Source: JAKAXS01 sp965279065 (GTDB lineage Bacteria > Pseudomonadota > Alphaproteobacteria > Rhizobiales > Hyphomicrobiaceae). Taken from it: a stretch of 64,000 nt of DNA. The notes under the pieces are model-generated. The model had not been told where the DNA came from. It worked only from the letters and a program-made list of their open reading frames with translations, and made no database searches. The stretch spans positions 992,001 to 1,056,000 of the forward strand of contig OZ257134.1 of NCBI GenBank assembly GCA_965279065.1, read 5' to 3'. Shown in pieces: positions 43,753 to 52,043 of the stretch. Each line of letters opens with the position of its first letter. Positions within the stretch are counted from its first letter, which is position 1. The position numbers and the translations under genes are program-made.

Positions 43753-44751
43753 ATGCTCGACGGCCTGTTGCGATCGGCGGGGGCGTTCCTCAAGAGCCTG
43801 GTGATCGTCGCCGGCGGCAGCGATGCGGCGAACGCCGCACCGTCGCTGCCCCACGCCACACCGGGAGCGATACAGGAGATCGACGCCGGCGACGGACCCC
43901 GCTGGGGCACCCTGTCCGGGCTCACGGCCCATCCGACCGACCCCAGCCGCCTCTTTGCGGTGACCGACGGCAATTCCGCGCCTCTGCGCATTATCGAGTT
44001 ATCTGTTTCGTCAGGCGCGGCGCCGAGGGTCGTCCGCCAGATCGAGATCCAGGCGGATGATCTGGACGACCTCGACCCCGAGGCCATTGTCGCCAAGCCG
44101 GAAGGCGGATTCTGGATCGCCTCCGAAGGCGCCAAGAACGACGAACCGGCCAACCGCCTGATCGAGATCGATGCCACAGGACACGTGCAGAACGTCATTG
44201 GCTTGCCCGAGGCGATCTCCTACCGCATGCGCAAGAAGGGCCTTGAAGGCATCGCTCTTGTCGATGCGGCCGGCAGTCGGCGGCTGTACGTGAGTTTCCA
44301 GGCCGCCATCAGGAAGGACGATGACGACCTCGCCCGTATTGGCGAACTGGACCTGGGCTCCGGCGCATGGCGCTTCTATGCCTACCCGCTGCAGCAATTG
44401 GGCGACGGAACCTACACGGGATTGAGCGAAATCGTGCACGTCCGCGACCGCGTGTTCGCCCTCATCGAGCGTGATGGAGAGCAGGGCCCCGGCGCCGTCA
44501 AACTCATCTCGACGGTCGATCTCGGCACGTCGGCAGGAGGCGCGCCCGGCAGCGACCCGCCCGTTCTTTCCAAGCGTCTGGCGGTCGATCTCGTGCCGCT
44601 CTTCACCAGCAGCGGCCGCGAGGTCGAAAAGGAGGTCGAAGGGCTGGCGATCGCGGCGGACGGCCAAGTCTACGCCATCACCGATAACGACAACGAGCGC
44701 CCGACACTACTCCTGCGCCTCGGAACGTCGGCGGACCTGTTCGGCAGCTGA
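43753..44751 (+). CDS. Phytase-like/esterase-like beta-propeller protein
   Basis: A 332-residue protein with an N-terminal signal/anchor and repeated blade-like segments: LSGLTAHPTDPSRLFAVTDG, DLDPEAIVAKPEGGFWIASEG, GLEGIALVDAAGSRRLYVSF and VEGLAIAADGQVYAITDND. These match the esterase-like activity of phytase (PF13449) family. Actual activity is unknown for most members. It follows cfa by 45 bp on the same strand, with a terminator behind. Confidence 0.8.
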   Translation: MLDGLLRSAGAFLKSLVIVAGGSDAANAAPSLPHATPGAIQEIDAGDGPRWGTLSGLTAHPTDPSRLFAVTDGNSAPLRIIELSVSSGAAPRVVRQIEIQADDLDDLDPEAIVAKPEGGFWIASEGAKNDEPANRLIEIDATGHVQNVIGLPEAISYRMRKKGLEGIALVDAAGSRRLYVSFQAAIRKDDDDLARIGELDLGSGAWRFYAYPLQQLGDGTYTGLSEIVHVRDRVFALIERDGEQGPGAVKLISTVDLGTSAGGAPGSDPPVLSKRLAVDLVPLFTSSGREVEKEVEGLAIAADGQVYAITDNDNERPTLLLRLGTSADLFGS

Positions 44752-44766
44752 CCCGAACAACAAAAA

Positions 44767-44793
44767 AAGGGCCAGACCTCGGTCTGACCCCTT
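44767..44793. terminator. Bidirectional terminator between the phytase-like gene and purC
   Basis: AAGGG-CCAGACC and GGTCTGACCCCTT form a near-perfect stem with a 2-nt TC turn and one bulge. An A-run lies on the left, giving a T-run on the minus strand, so it suits purC best and may serve both convergent genes. Confidence 0.65.
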
Positions 44794-44813
44794 GTCTCGT
44801 CGCAGCGGCCCAC

Positions 44814-45614
44814 TCAGTTCGGCTTGCCGCTGCTGCCGTTGATCGTATTCGACGCCACCAGCACGGGCCCGGCGCCCTTCGGCGGCCGGTTCTCGGTCAG
44901 CACGCCGAGACGCTTGGCGACTTCCTGATAGGCTTCCAGCACGCCGCCCAGATCCTTGCGGAAGCGGTCCTTGTCGAGCTTCTCGGCCGAATGGACGTCC
45001 CACAGGCGGCAGCAGTCCGGGCTGATCTCGTCAGCCAGCACGATACGCATCTGCTCGTTGTCCCACAGGCGGCCGAACTCAACCTTGAAGTCCACGAGGC
45101 GGATGCCGATGCCGAGGAACAGCCCCACGAGGAAGTCGTTGATGCGCAGCGCCAGCTGCATCACCTCGTCGATCTCCTGCGGCGTGGCCCAGCCGAACGC
45201 CGTGATGTGCTCTTCCGAGACCAGCGGATCGTTCAGCTTGTCGGCCTTGTAGTAGAACTCGATGATCGAGCGCGGCAGCTGCATGCCCTCTTCGAGGCCC
45301 AGCCGCTCCGACAGCGAACCCGCTGCGATGTTGCGCACCACGACCTCAAGTGGAATGATCTCCACTTCGCGGATCAACTGCTCACGCATGTTGAGCCGCT
45401 TCATGAAGTGCGTCGGCACGCCGATCTCGCCGAGCCGCTGGAAGATGTACTCAGAGATGCGATTATTGAGGACGCCCTTGCCCTCGATCAGCGCATGCTT
45501 CTTCGCATTGAACGCAGTTGCGTCATCCTTGAAATGCTGGATGAGCGTACCCGGCTCCGGGCCCTCATAGAGCACCTTCGCTTTGCCTTCGTAGATCCGA
45601 CGCCGCTTGTTCAT
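44814..45614 (-). CDS. purC: SAICAR synthetase
   Basis: A 266-residue PurC that joins aspartate to CAIR in purine synthesis. Visible are RRRIYEGKAKVLYEGPEPG, the FKDDATAFNAKK core, EVVVRNIAAGSLSERLG and LVDFKVEFGRLWD. The ATG at 45614 matches the family start; an upstream in-frame start adds ten residues of no similarity. The C-terminus is followed by a shared terminator. Confidence 0.95.
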   Translation of the reverse strand: MNKRRRIYEGKAKVLYEGPEPGTLIQHFKDDATAFNAKKHALIEGKGVLNNRISEYIFQRLGEIGVPTHFMKRLNMREQLIREVEIIPLEVVVRNIAAGSLSERLGLEEGMQLPRSIIEFYYKADKLNDPLVSEEHITAFGWATPQEIDEVMQLALRINDFLVGLFLGIGIRLVDFKVEFGRLWDNEQMRIVLADEISPDCCRLWDVHSAEKLDKDRFRKDLGGVLEAYQEVAKRLGVLTENRPPKGAGPVLVASNTINGSSGKPN

Positions 45615-45956
45615 GGATCCTGGTCCTTTGACGATCACGCTCATGCTCTTTTTCGACGCTACCCGTTACACGTCCCGTTGCGCGGCACATTGATCTTACT
45701 GAGTCTTTTTGCTTGGAGAGGTATTAGGCCAAGGCCTGCCGACGGCGACTTTTTTCAAGCCTGAGACTAGCCGAACCGGCCCTCGGAAACAATCTTAACG
45801 ACGGTGGAACGGGGGTATTGGTTCACGGTTGAACCAAGCCGTTGATTTGTCGACCGGTCCGGGTTAGGCGTCACACGAATAGAGTTGCGGGCATCCGACA
45901 TGCAACCCGATGTCGCGGTGCAACAAAGCAAGAACGGCAGGGTCTGGGAGATCGCA
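45615..45956. other. Divergent promoter region between purC and the ATPase inhibitor gene
   Basis: About 340 bp with no gene I can support. It should hold the promoters of purC and of the zeta gene. The sequence contains a short T-run near 45702-45710 and no clear palindrome or known riboswitch. Confidence 0.4.
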
Positions 45957-46280
45957 ATGACGACGTATGACAATCGCGAAAAAGCTTTTGAAAACAAGTT
46001 CGCACGCGATGCGGACCTGAAGTTCAAAGCCGAATCGCGACGGAACAAAGCTTTGGCCGAGTGGGCCGCGGGCAAGCTGGGCATCACGGGCGACGCAGTC
46101 GCCGACTACGTGAAGGCCGTGCGCAAGGCCGACCTCGAAGAGAAAGGTGACGACGACGTCATCCGCAAGGTGCAGAAGGACTTCGCCGAGAAGGGCGTGA
46201 CCGTCTCCGACGCCGAGATCAAGGACAAGATGATCGAGTTTCTGGCCAAGGCCGTGAACGACATCGAGTCGGCCGGCTAA
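45957..46280 (+). CDS. ATPase inhibitor subunit zeta (DUF1476)
   Basis: A 107-residue four-helix protein of the zeta family, which blocks rotation of F1Fo-ATPase in Alphaproteobacteria. It opens MTTYDNREKAFENKFARD, the inhibitory N-terminal helix, and continues with ARRNKALAEWAAGKLGI-like and YVKAVRKADLEEKGDDDV. GGGAG lies 8 bp before the ATG at 45957. It sits away from the atp operon, as is usual. Confidence 0.92.
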   Translation: MTTYDNREKAFENKFARDADLKFKAESRRNKALAEWAAGKLGITGDAVADYVKAVRKADLEEKGDDDVIRKVQKDFAEKGVTVSDAEIKDKMIEFLAKAVNDIESAG

Positions 46281-46308
46281 GCGGACGTCGGTCGCAGTTC
46301 ACAAATCC

Positions 46309-46339
46309 AAAGGCGGTGCCGCAGAGCGGCGCCGCCTTT
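46309..46339. terminator. Bidirectional terminator after the ATPase inhibitor gene
   Basis: AAAGGCGG (46309-46316), GCCGC (46318-46322), AGA loop, GCGGC (46326-46330), CCGCCTTT (46332-46339), with one T-G pair in the stem. It separates two convergent genes. Confidence 0.75.
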
Positions 46340-46350
46340 CATGTAACATG

Positions 46351-46935
46351 TCACGAAACGGAGAGGCCGCGCAGGAAGCCGCCGAACCGCAGCAGGCCAT
46401 CGGGCCAAGGCCCGTGCCCAGACGCCGTGTTGATGTGTCCTTGCTCCCCCGCATCCACGAAGCCCGCGGCCCATGCATCTGCCATGGCTTGCGCGCGCGC
46501 CAGCGAACAATAGGGATCGTTCGACGAAGCGACCACCAGTGCCGGAAACGGCAGAGGGTTGAGCGGCAACGGAACAAATCCGGCATCTTCTGCTGGCAAC
46601 GTCTCGCCGTCCGTCAACGGCCAGCGCGATGCATTGTCGACGTCCGCTGGCGCCACCAGCAGCGCGCCCGCCACCAGGCCGCGTGGCAGCTTCGCAGCGG
46701 CATGCACCACCGCCGCCACGCCCAGGCTGTGTGCGACCAGCACCGGTGGCAGCGTTGCCTCCGCCACCGCGGCGACGATCCGCCCCGTCCACTGCTCGCG
46801 CTCCGGCTCGCGCCAGTGCTGCTGCTCGACGCGCCGCGCCGTCTTGAGACTGCGCTCCCACCGCGACTGCCAATGATCGGGGCCCGAGCCCGACCACCCG
46901 GGCACCATCAGGATTTCGACTTCGGATGTGCGCAT
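46351..46935 (-). CDS. RBBP9/YdeN family serine hydrolase
   Basis: A 194-residue alpha/beta hydrolase. The nucleophile is Ser70 in LVAHSLGVAA, with Asp140 in SSNDPYCS and His167 in EQGHINTASGHG. The opening ILMVPGWSGSGPDHWQSRW is diagnostic of the RBBP9/YdeN family. Substrate unknown. GAAGG lies before the ATG at 46935. It is the last gene of a possible three-gene group with the SecY-like and Uma2 genes, 95 bp downstream of the former. Confidence 0.88.
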   Translation of the reverse strand: MRTSEVEILMVPGWSGSGPDHWQSRWERSLKTARRVEQQHWREPEREQWTGRIVAAVAEATLPPVLVAHSLGVAAVVHAAAKLPRGLVAGALLVAPADVDNASRWPLTDGETLPAEDAGFVPLPLNPLPFPALVVASSNDPYCSLARAQAMADAWAAGFVDAGEQGHINTASGHGPWPDGLLRFGGFLRGLSVS

Positions 46936-47030
46936 GAAACCTTCGGAACTCGTTTTCGCGATGCAATCGTGCAGCCGCTGCATGTAGCGCACGAAGCGTA
47001 CGATCCCAAGTGGGAGCGACATCTCCGCGT

Positions 47031-48080
47031 TCACCTGCCCGCGCCGCGTGCCGCCTCCGCGATCTTGAGCGCGACCAACGTGGCGATCACCAGCAGGCCG
47101 CCATCCGTGGCGATCGCGCCAGTCGCGCCGGTGGAACCGAGAAGGCTGCCGGCCACCGTGATCGCCACGAGCGTCACGGCGATCAGCACGCTTTGGCCGC
47201 GCGACAGCGGATGGCTGCTGCGCCGCTGATGCAGGAACACGAAGAGGCAGATGAGGGTCGAGCTGACGACGATCCAAGCCGGATGGCCTGGCGCGGCGTA
47301 CGACAGGATCGGCGACACCAGGTCGGTCGACATCGAGATTGACACAAAGGTGAGGGCGAACAACGCCAAGCCGATCGCGAGCGGAGCCAGCAGCGGCGGC
47401 CAAAGCAGCGCCTCGCCACGATCGGAGCTGGGCAGGATGCGATACAGGAAGACCACCGCGGCGATCGACAAAACCGTATATGAAGCCAGAGGCAGCAGCG
47501 CGTAGGCACTCATCGCGCCCGTCCGTAGCAACTGCACGACCATAGGCACGGCCGGCGCAAGATCGGCAATCGGGAGCGCGGCGAACAAAAGCCATACGCC
47601 GCTGCCCAGCCCATGCCGTGTGATCTCAGTCGCAAGCCACCAGAATAGCGCCGTGCTGGCCGTCAGCGTCGCGACGCAGACAATGCGGAACATGGGGCCC
47701 GGCTGCGGCACGAGAGGATGGGAGGAACTGCCAGCCTGCTCCAGCGCGACGGCGACGTTCGCTGCCTGTACCACCGCAAATGCCAGTGCGAGCCACAGCA
47801 CCCACCACGGCGCCATATCCGATCGCGGCTCGGTGAGAAACCTCGGCCCAATCAGCCGCACTGCCTCTGCGAGGGTCAGCGCCGACACGATGGGAACGAC
47901 ACTCAACGCACCGATTGACAGGCGGGCCAGCGACCGCGGCATGCCGCCCATCACCGACGCGGTCGCGACCTGGTCGATGCCATGCAGCGGAATATAGAGC
48001 GCGATAAGCCAGACGCAGAGCGCGCCCAGCGTCACCACCAGCCTGCGCAGGAAGTCGGGAGACTTGAGATCGAACGTCAC
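47031..48080 (-). CDS. SecY-like membrane protein (orphan)
   Basis: A 349-residue protein with about ten membrane helices. Its N-terminal part LCVWLIALYIPLHGID matches the SecY motif for helix 1 and its plug region; ARLSIGALSVVPIVSALTL matches SecY helix 2/3; and WWLATEITRHGLGSGVWLLF matches the SecY ITERGIGNGISLLIF segment. SecY is normally about 440 residues, and the basic loop that binds SecA and ribosomes is not visible, so ordinary translocation is doubtful. It starts with GTG overlapping the Uma2 stop (GTGA), so translation is coupled. Canonical secY must lie elsewhere. Similarity is by eye. Confidence 0.7.
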   Translation of the reverse strand: MTFDLKSPDFLRRLVVTLGALCVWLIALYIPLHGIDQVATASVMGGMPRSLARLSIGALSVVPIVSALTLAEAVRLIGPRFLTEPRSDMAPWWVLWLALAFAVVQAANVAVALEQAGSSSHPLVPQPGPMFRIVCVATLTASTALFWWLATEITRHGLGSGVWLLFAALPIADLAPAVPMVVQLLRTGAMSAYALLPLASYTVLSIAAVVFLYRILPSSDRGEALLWPPLLAPLAIGLALFALTFVSISMSTDLVSPILSYAAPGHPAWIVVSSTLICLFVFLHQRRSSHPLSRGQSVLIAVTLVAITVAGSLLGSTGATGAIATDGGLLVIATLVALKIAEAARGAGR

Positions 48081-48664
48081 GCGCCGATGCCACGGTAGAT
48101 CTCCGCCAGCGGCAGCGAGATGGCCAGTGCATCGAGCGTGATCTCCCGCTCCCGGCCCGCGATTTCCGTCGGCTCCGCCGGGAATTCGCGCGAAACCTTG
48201 TCCCGCTGCCAGATCCAGACGATTGGCTCGTCCTGGCTGGCGACAATGTAGGCTTCGAGCGATGGGAGGCCGAGATATTCGCCGTGCTTGTCGCGCATGT
48301 CGCGCCCGACAGACGAGGGTGACAACACCTCGACCAGAAGGGTGGGACGTGATGTCGAAGGCGAAGAGCCATCATCCAAGAGACGCTCGACGACGACGTC
48401 GGGGTATCGAATGTCATCGCCGATTTCGATTGCAGCATCCGAGGCGGCCACTGCCCAAGTGTCAATGTCCAGCCGGGTTGCAAGGGCGATGACGAATTTC
48501 GCCGACAAGCGCGCATGTCGGATCGTCGAACCTGCATGCACGATAATTTCCCCGTCTTTCAGCTCGTAGCGGCCACCCTCGCGCGTCTTCAGCCACGCGA
48601 AGAACGCGGCCTTGTCCATGCGGGCCGAATAGCTGGCGCGGGGTTCTTCCGAAAAACCTGTCAT
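48077..48664 (-). CDS. Uma2 family endonuclease-fold protein
   Basis: A 195-residue protein with the PD-(D/E)xK nuclease fold of the Uma2 (DUF820) family. The likely metal ligands are Asp89 in RYPDVVVERL and Glu112 in LLVEVLSPSS, with Lys126 and Tyr130 further on. The family is common in cyanobacteria and some proteobacteria and its role is unknown. The stop overlaps the GTG of the SecY-like gene by 4 bp. Start could also be the internal Met 16. Confidence 0.85.
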   Translation of the reverse strand: MTGFSEEPRASYSARMDKAAFFAWLKTREGGRYELKDGEIIVHAGSTIRHARLSAKFVIALATRLDIDTWAVAASDAAIEIGDDIRYPDVVVERLLDDGSSPSTSRPTLLVEVLSPSSVGRDMRDKHGEYLGLPSLEAYIVASQDEPIVWIWQRDKVSREFPAEPTEIAGREREITLDALAISLPLAEIYRGIGA

Positions 48665-48713
48665 GGCGAAATGCTAATCTAAAATCGCGTCCAGCCCAAG
48701 AGGCGTACACGCT

Positions 48714-50021
48714 TCACGCCGCCCCGAACACGCGTGCGAAGATCGTGTCGGCGTGCTTCAGGTGGTAGCCGAGGTCGAACATCTCTTCCAGCGCCTTGGC
48801 CGGCACCTTAGACGTCACGTCCTTGTCGGCCTTGAGCGAGGCCAGGAAGTCGGCGCCCGTTTCCCAGGTCTTCATGGCGTTGCGCTGGACGAGCGCGTAG
48901 GCGTCCTCGCGTGAGGCCCCAGCCTGGGTCAGCGCCAGCAGGACGCGCTGCGAATTGTGCAGGCCGCCGAGCTTGTCCAGGTTCTTCTTCATGTTGTCGG
49001 GATAGATCACGAGCTTCTCGATGACGCCCGCCAGCCGCACCAGCGCGAAGTCCAGGGTCACCGTGGCGTCGGGTCCGATCATGCGCTCCACCGATGAGTG
49101 CGAGATGTCCCGCTCGTGCCACAGCGCCACGTTCTCCATTGCCGGCAGCGCGTAGGCCCGCACCATGCGGGCGAGGCCCGTCAGGTTTTCCGTCAGCACC
49201 GGGTTGCGCTTGTGCGGCATCGCCGACGAGCCCTTCTGACCCGCCGAGAAGAACTCTTCCGCTTCCAGCACCTCGGTGCGCTGCAGGTGGCGGATCTCGA
49301 TCGCCAGCCGCTCGACCGACGACGCCACCACGCCCAGCGTCGCGAAATACATCGCGTGCCGGTCGCGCGGGATCACCTGCGTCGACACCGGCTCCGGTAC
49401 CAGGCCGAGTTTTTCAGCAACGTAGACTTCGACACGTGGATCGATGTTGGCGAACGTCCCCACCGCCCCGGAGATGGCGCAGGTCGCCACCTCGCGACGA
49501 GCCGCCACCAATCGCTCGCGCGCCCGCTGGAACTCGGCGTAGGCGAACGCCAGCTTGATGCCGAACGTCGTTGGCTCGGCGTGGATGCCGTGGCTGCGCC
49601 CGATGGTCGGTGTCGTCTTATGCTCAAGCGCCCGCACCTTGAGCGCCGCCAGCAGCCGGTCGACATCGGCGATGAGGATGTCGGCGGCGCGTACGAGTTG
49701 CACGTTGAGGCAGGTGTCGAGCACGTCCGACGACGTCATGCCCTGGTGCACGAAGCGCGCGTCCGGGCCGACATGCTCGGCCAGATGCGTCAGGAACGCG
49801 ATGACGTCGTGCTTCGTCACCGCCTCGATGGCGTCGATCTTGGCGACGTCGAACGTGGCCTTCGAGCCCTTGTCCCAGATGACCTTGGCGGCCTCCTTCG
49901 GGATCATGCCGATCTCGGCCATGGCCGCTGCCGCGTGCGCCTCGATCTCGAACCAGATGCGGAAGCGCGTTTCCGGCTCCCAGATCTTCGTCATTTCGGG
50001 GCGGCTGTAGCGGGGGATCAT
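48714..50021 (-). CDS. purB: Adenylosuccinate lyase
   Basis: A 435-residue lyase used twice in purine synthesis (SAICAR to AICAR, and adenylosuccinate to AMP). Visible are GMTSSDVLDTCLNVQLVRA, the TIGRSHGIHAEPTTFG block with catalytic His, and GQKGSSAMPHKRNPVLTEN, the lyase signature with the catalytic Ser loop. GAGG lies 6 bp before the ATG at 50021; codons upstream in frame show no similarity. Confidence 0.96.
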   Translation of the reverse strand: MIPRYSRPEMTKIWEPETRFRIWFEIEAHAAAAMAEIGMIPKEAAKVIWDKGSKATFDVAKIDAIEAVTKHDVIAFLTHLAEHVGPDARFVHQGMTSSDVLDTCLNVQLVRAADILIADVDRLLAALKVRALEHKTTPTIGRSHGIHAEPTTFGIKLAFAYAEFQRARERLVAARREVATCAISGAVGTFANIDPRVEVYVAEKLGLVPEPVSTQVIPRDRHAMYFATLGVVASSVERLAIEIRHLQRTEVLEAEEFFSAGQKGSSAMPHKRNPVLTENLTGLARMVRAYALPAMENVALWHERDISHSSVERMIGPDATVTLDFALVRLAGVIEKLVIYPDNMKKNLDKLGGLHNSQRVLLALTQAGASREDAYALVQRNAMKTWETGADFLASLKADKDVTSKVPAKALEEMFDLGYHLKHADTIFARVFGAA

Positions 50022-50126
50022 CACGGGCCTCGTAGCGAAAATAGAAACCAAAAGTTCCAATAAAGGAAAGTCGCCGGAGGCCTAGCAGACGCGCCACGCC
50101 GCAGCAATGCGCCCGCTTCGCCGACC

Positions 50127-50315
50127 TCAAACGCGGTGAATATCACCCTGCAGGATGATGGGCCGCGCGCCGGCCTCGCAGGCGACCTGCGTCCACCGGA
50201 ATTGCCCGCCGGCGTGGTCGCAACGCCATTCCAGCAGCAACAGTGCGCCGCCGCCGCCGAGGATCGCGATCGCCAAGATGGACAGGATGAGGGTTCGAAG
50301 TGGCCTTCGTGACAT
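50127..50315 (-). CDS. Small single-span membrane protein
   Basis: A 62-residue ORF with one membrane helix (about 7-27, Gly/Leu/Ile-rich) and a short outer part with two Cys (WRCDHAGG, VACEAG). The ATG overlaps the stop of the upstream peptidase gene (TAATG), so translation by coupling is likely. No family recognised. The small size keeps confidence modest. Confidence 0.5.
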   Translation of the reverse strand: MSRRPLRTLILSILAIAILGGGGALLLLEWRCDHAGGQFRWTQVACEAGARPIILQGDIHRV

Positions 50316-51322
50316 TAGGACCGGTCTCCAAACGCGGTTGCATAGTCGGGCGGGCCGACCCAACCCTGAGGGCAGGGAGCGGCCCTATGGACACCGAGGG
50401 CAATGGCCCGCGCCAGCACGTTGGCGGCATGTGCGCCCAATTCTGCCAGCGCGAACACCGGGTCGGCAAGCGGCACGTCCCCCGTTGCTAGCGCGAACAC
50501 CACGTCTCCGTCGAGCGGCGTGTGCACCGGATAGATTGCTCGCGCCATCCCGGTTTGCGCCATGACCGCCAGCCGATGGGCCTGCGACTTCGTCAGCCGC
50601 GCGTTCGTCGCGATGACGGCGATCGTCGTGCTGGCTCCGGAAAGGCCCTTCAGTTTGATGTCCGTGGCGCCAGGAATCGCGCCACGCGGCAGTCCCGCAC
50701 TACCAAACTCTGCGTTCTGTTCGAAGGGTGCCGCCCAGAAGTGCCGCGACGTCCCAATCGTGACGGACCCAGCGGCATTGACGGCCACCAGGGCGCCAAC
50801 GACCAGCCCACCTTCGAGGACCTGCGACGCACTGCCGAGCCCGCCGCGCAGCGTCGCCGTCGTCGCCCCGAACCCGGCACCCGCCGAACCTAATTCAAGA
50901 GCAGTCCCGGCTGCCGCGCAGGCCTCACCGGCTAGGCGTTCGTAGGCTGACGCAACGGCGACAGTCTTATCTCCGCCGTTCAACAGATCGAACAGGATCG
51001 CCTGGGGGACGATCGGTACCCGGGCCGCGCCTATCGCAAATCCCACGCCGCGGGCCGCCAGAAAGGCCTGGACGCCGCTCGCCGCCGATAGTCCGAATGC
51101 CGAACCGCCGGACAGGACAATTCCATGAACCTCCTCGACGGTGCCGCTCAGTCCAATGGCATCGGTCTCCCGGGTGCCCGGTCCGCCGCCACGCACGTCA
51201 ACCGCAGCTACCGCCGGCCGATTCGGCAGGACGACCGTCACGCCGGACCGGATTGCATCGTCATGAGCATTGCCCACCCGCAGCCCAGGCACGTCCGTTA
51301 TCAGGTTGCGACAATGTGTCAT
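50315..51322 (-). CDS. P1 family (S58) peptidase, DmpA/BapA-like
   Basis: A 335-residue self-cleaving N-terminal nucleophile hydrolase. Typical blocks are NLITDVPGLRVGNAHDD, the VEEVHGIVLSGGSAFGL segment, FGATTATLRGGLGSAS, and AIYPVHTPLDGDVVFALATG near the C-terminus. Members are aminopeptidases acting on D- or beta-amino acid peptides, or have unknown roles. The exact cleavage residue is uncertain; Thr268 lies in the HTPLDGD block. No strong ribosome-binding site precedes the ATG at 51322. Confidence 0.88.
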   Translation of the reverse strand: MTHCRNLITDVPGLRVGNAHDDAIRSGVTVVLPNRPAVAAVDVRGGGPGTRETDAIGLSGTVEEVHGIVLSGGSAFGLSAASGVQAFLAARGVGFAIGAARVPIVPQAILFDLLNGGDKTVAVASAYERLAGEACAAAGTALELGSAGAGFGATTATLRGGLGSASQVLEGGLVVGALVAVNAAGSVTIGTSRHFWAAPFEQNAEFGSAGLPRGAIPGATDIKLKGLSGASTTIAVIATNARLTKSQAHRLAVMAQTGMARAIYPVHTPLDGDVVFALATGDVPLADPVFALAELGAHAANVLARAIALGVHRAAPCPQGWVGPPDYATAFGDRS

Positions 51323-51803
51323 TGGAAAAGGGGCATAGCCGTTCAGCCTCCATTTAACTTCGAAAGCCCAGAGTTTACGGCATACGAGACGGCGCCACAA
51401 AAGCATCGCAGAAGCGTCGCGAACTCTTCGCAGTGCGGTGTCAATCGGCGCACATTTCGAAATTACTGAATGATGGTCAGAGAAGTTACAGTGGTGCGAT
51501 GCAACCGTGGCGCAATCGCAACGCACCAAGTCAGCCGAGGGATGTCGCCAAGATCGAGCCACATTCGAGGTGCTATTGCGACCCCTCTTTCAAGGCTGCA
51601 CAAAGAACAGCCACTGATGTGACTGTGGGATTTGGACAACAGCGTCAACCAACCCACGGAAGATGCCTTGTATTTCTAAAGTTTGGTAGCACACTTACTT
51701 TAATAGCGCGGTGTTTCGCGGGGCACAGTCTCCGGGACCGCAGAAGACTAGAAGCAACTGCCAGTGAAGGCAGTCCATATGGAAACGAATTGAGGGTCAC
51801 GTA
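51323..51803. other. 481-bp intergenic region with no supported gene
   Basis: Between the divergent peptidase and small-protein genes the sequence is richer in A and T than its surroundings. ORFs here have no ribosome-binding sites, poor codon pattern and no recognisable similarity. It presumably holds the promoters for both directions. Confidence 0.4.
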
Positions 51804-52001
51804 ATGTCCGAGCAAATGCAGAGCGAAATTGCTCAGTTGAGCGGCCAGCTTGATCAGATTGATGATCCGCGTGAGGGCTACGCTCTGGTTCAGGAAAGAA
51901 TCCGCACGCTTCGCTCGACAGGCGACCAAGTTCCGGACGCACTGAGCCTGATGGAACGCGCGCTTCGTCTCGACTGCCTGGCACAGTCCCAAGGTCGCTA
52001 G
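51804..52001 (+). CDS. Small helical protein, unknown function
   Basis: A 65-residue acidic, helical ORF (SEQMQSEIAQLSGQLDQID then YALVQERIRTLRS) with GAGGG about 9 bp before the ATG. It may form a coiled coil. No family recognised. It is convergent with the second substrate-binding gene. Confidence 0.5.
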   Translation: MSEQMQSEIAQLSGQLDQIDDPREGYALVQERIRTLRSTGDQVPDALSLMERALRLDCLAQSQGR

Positions 52002-52043
52002 GCGACATCGCCGCCGAAACGGCGGCGAACCGGAATTCCAGCG

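Noticed and set aside
46936..47595. 220-residue N-terminal extension of the RBBP9-like hydrolase
   Set aside because: It overlaps the SecY-like gene in another frame and has no similarity.
51323..51803. Two small ORFs in the peptidase upstream gap
   Set aside because: No ribosome-binding sites, erratic codon use and no recognisable family.
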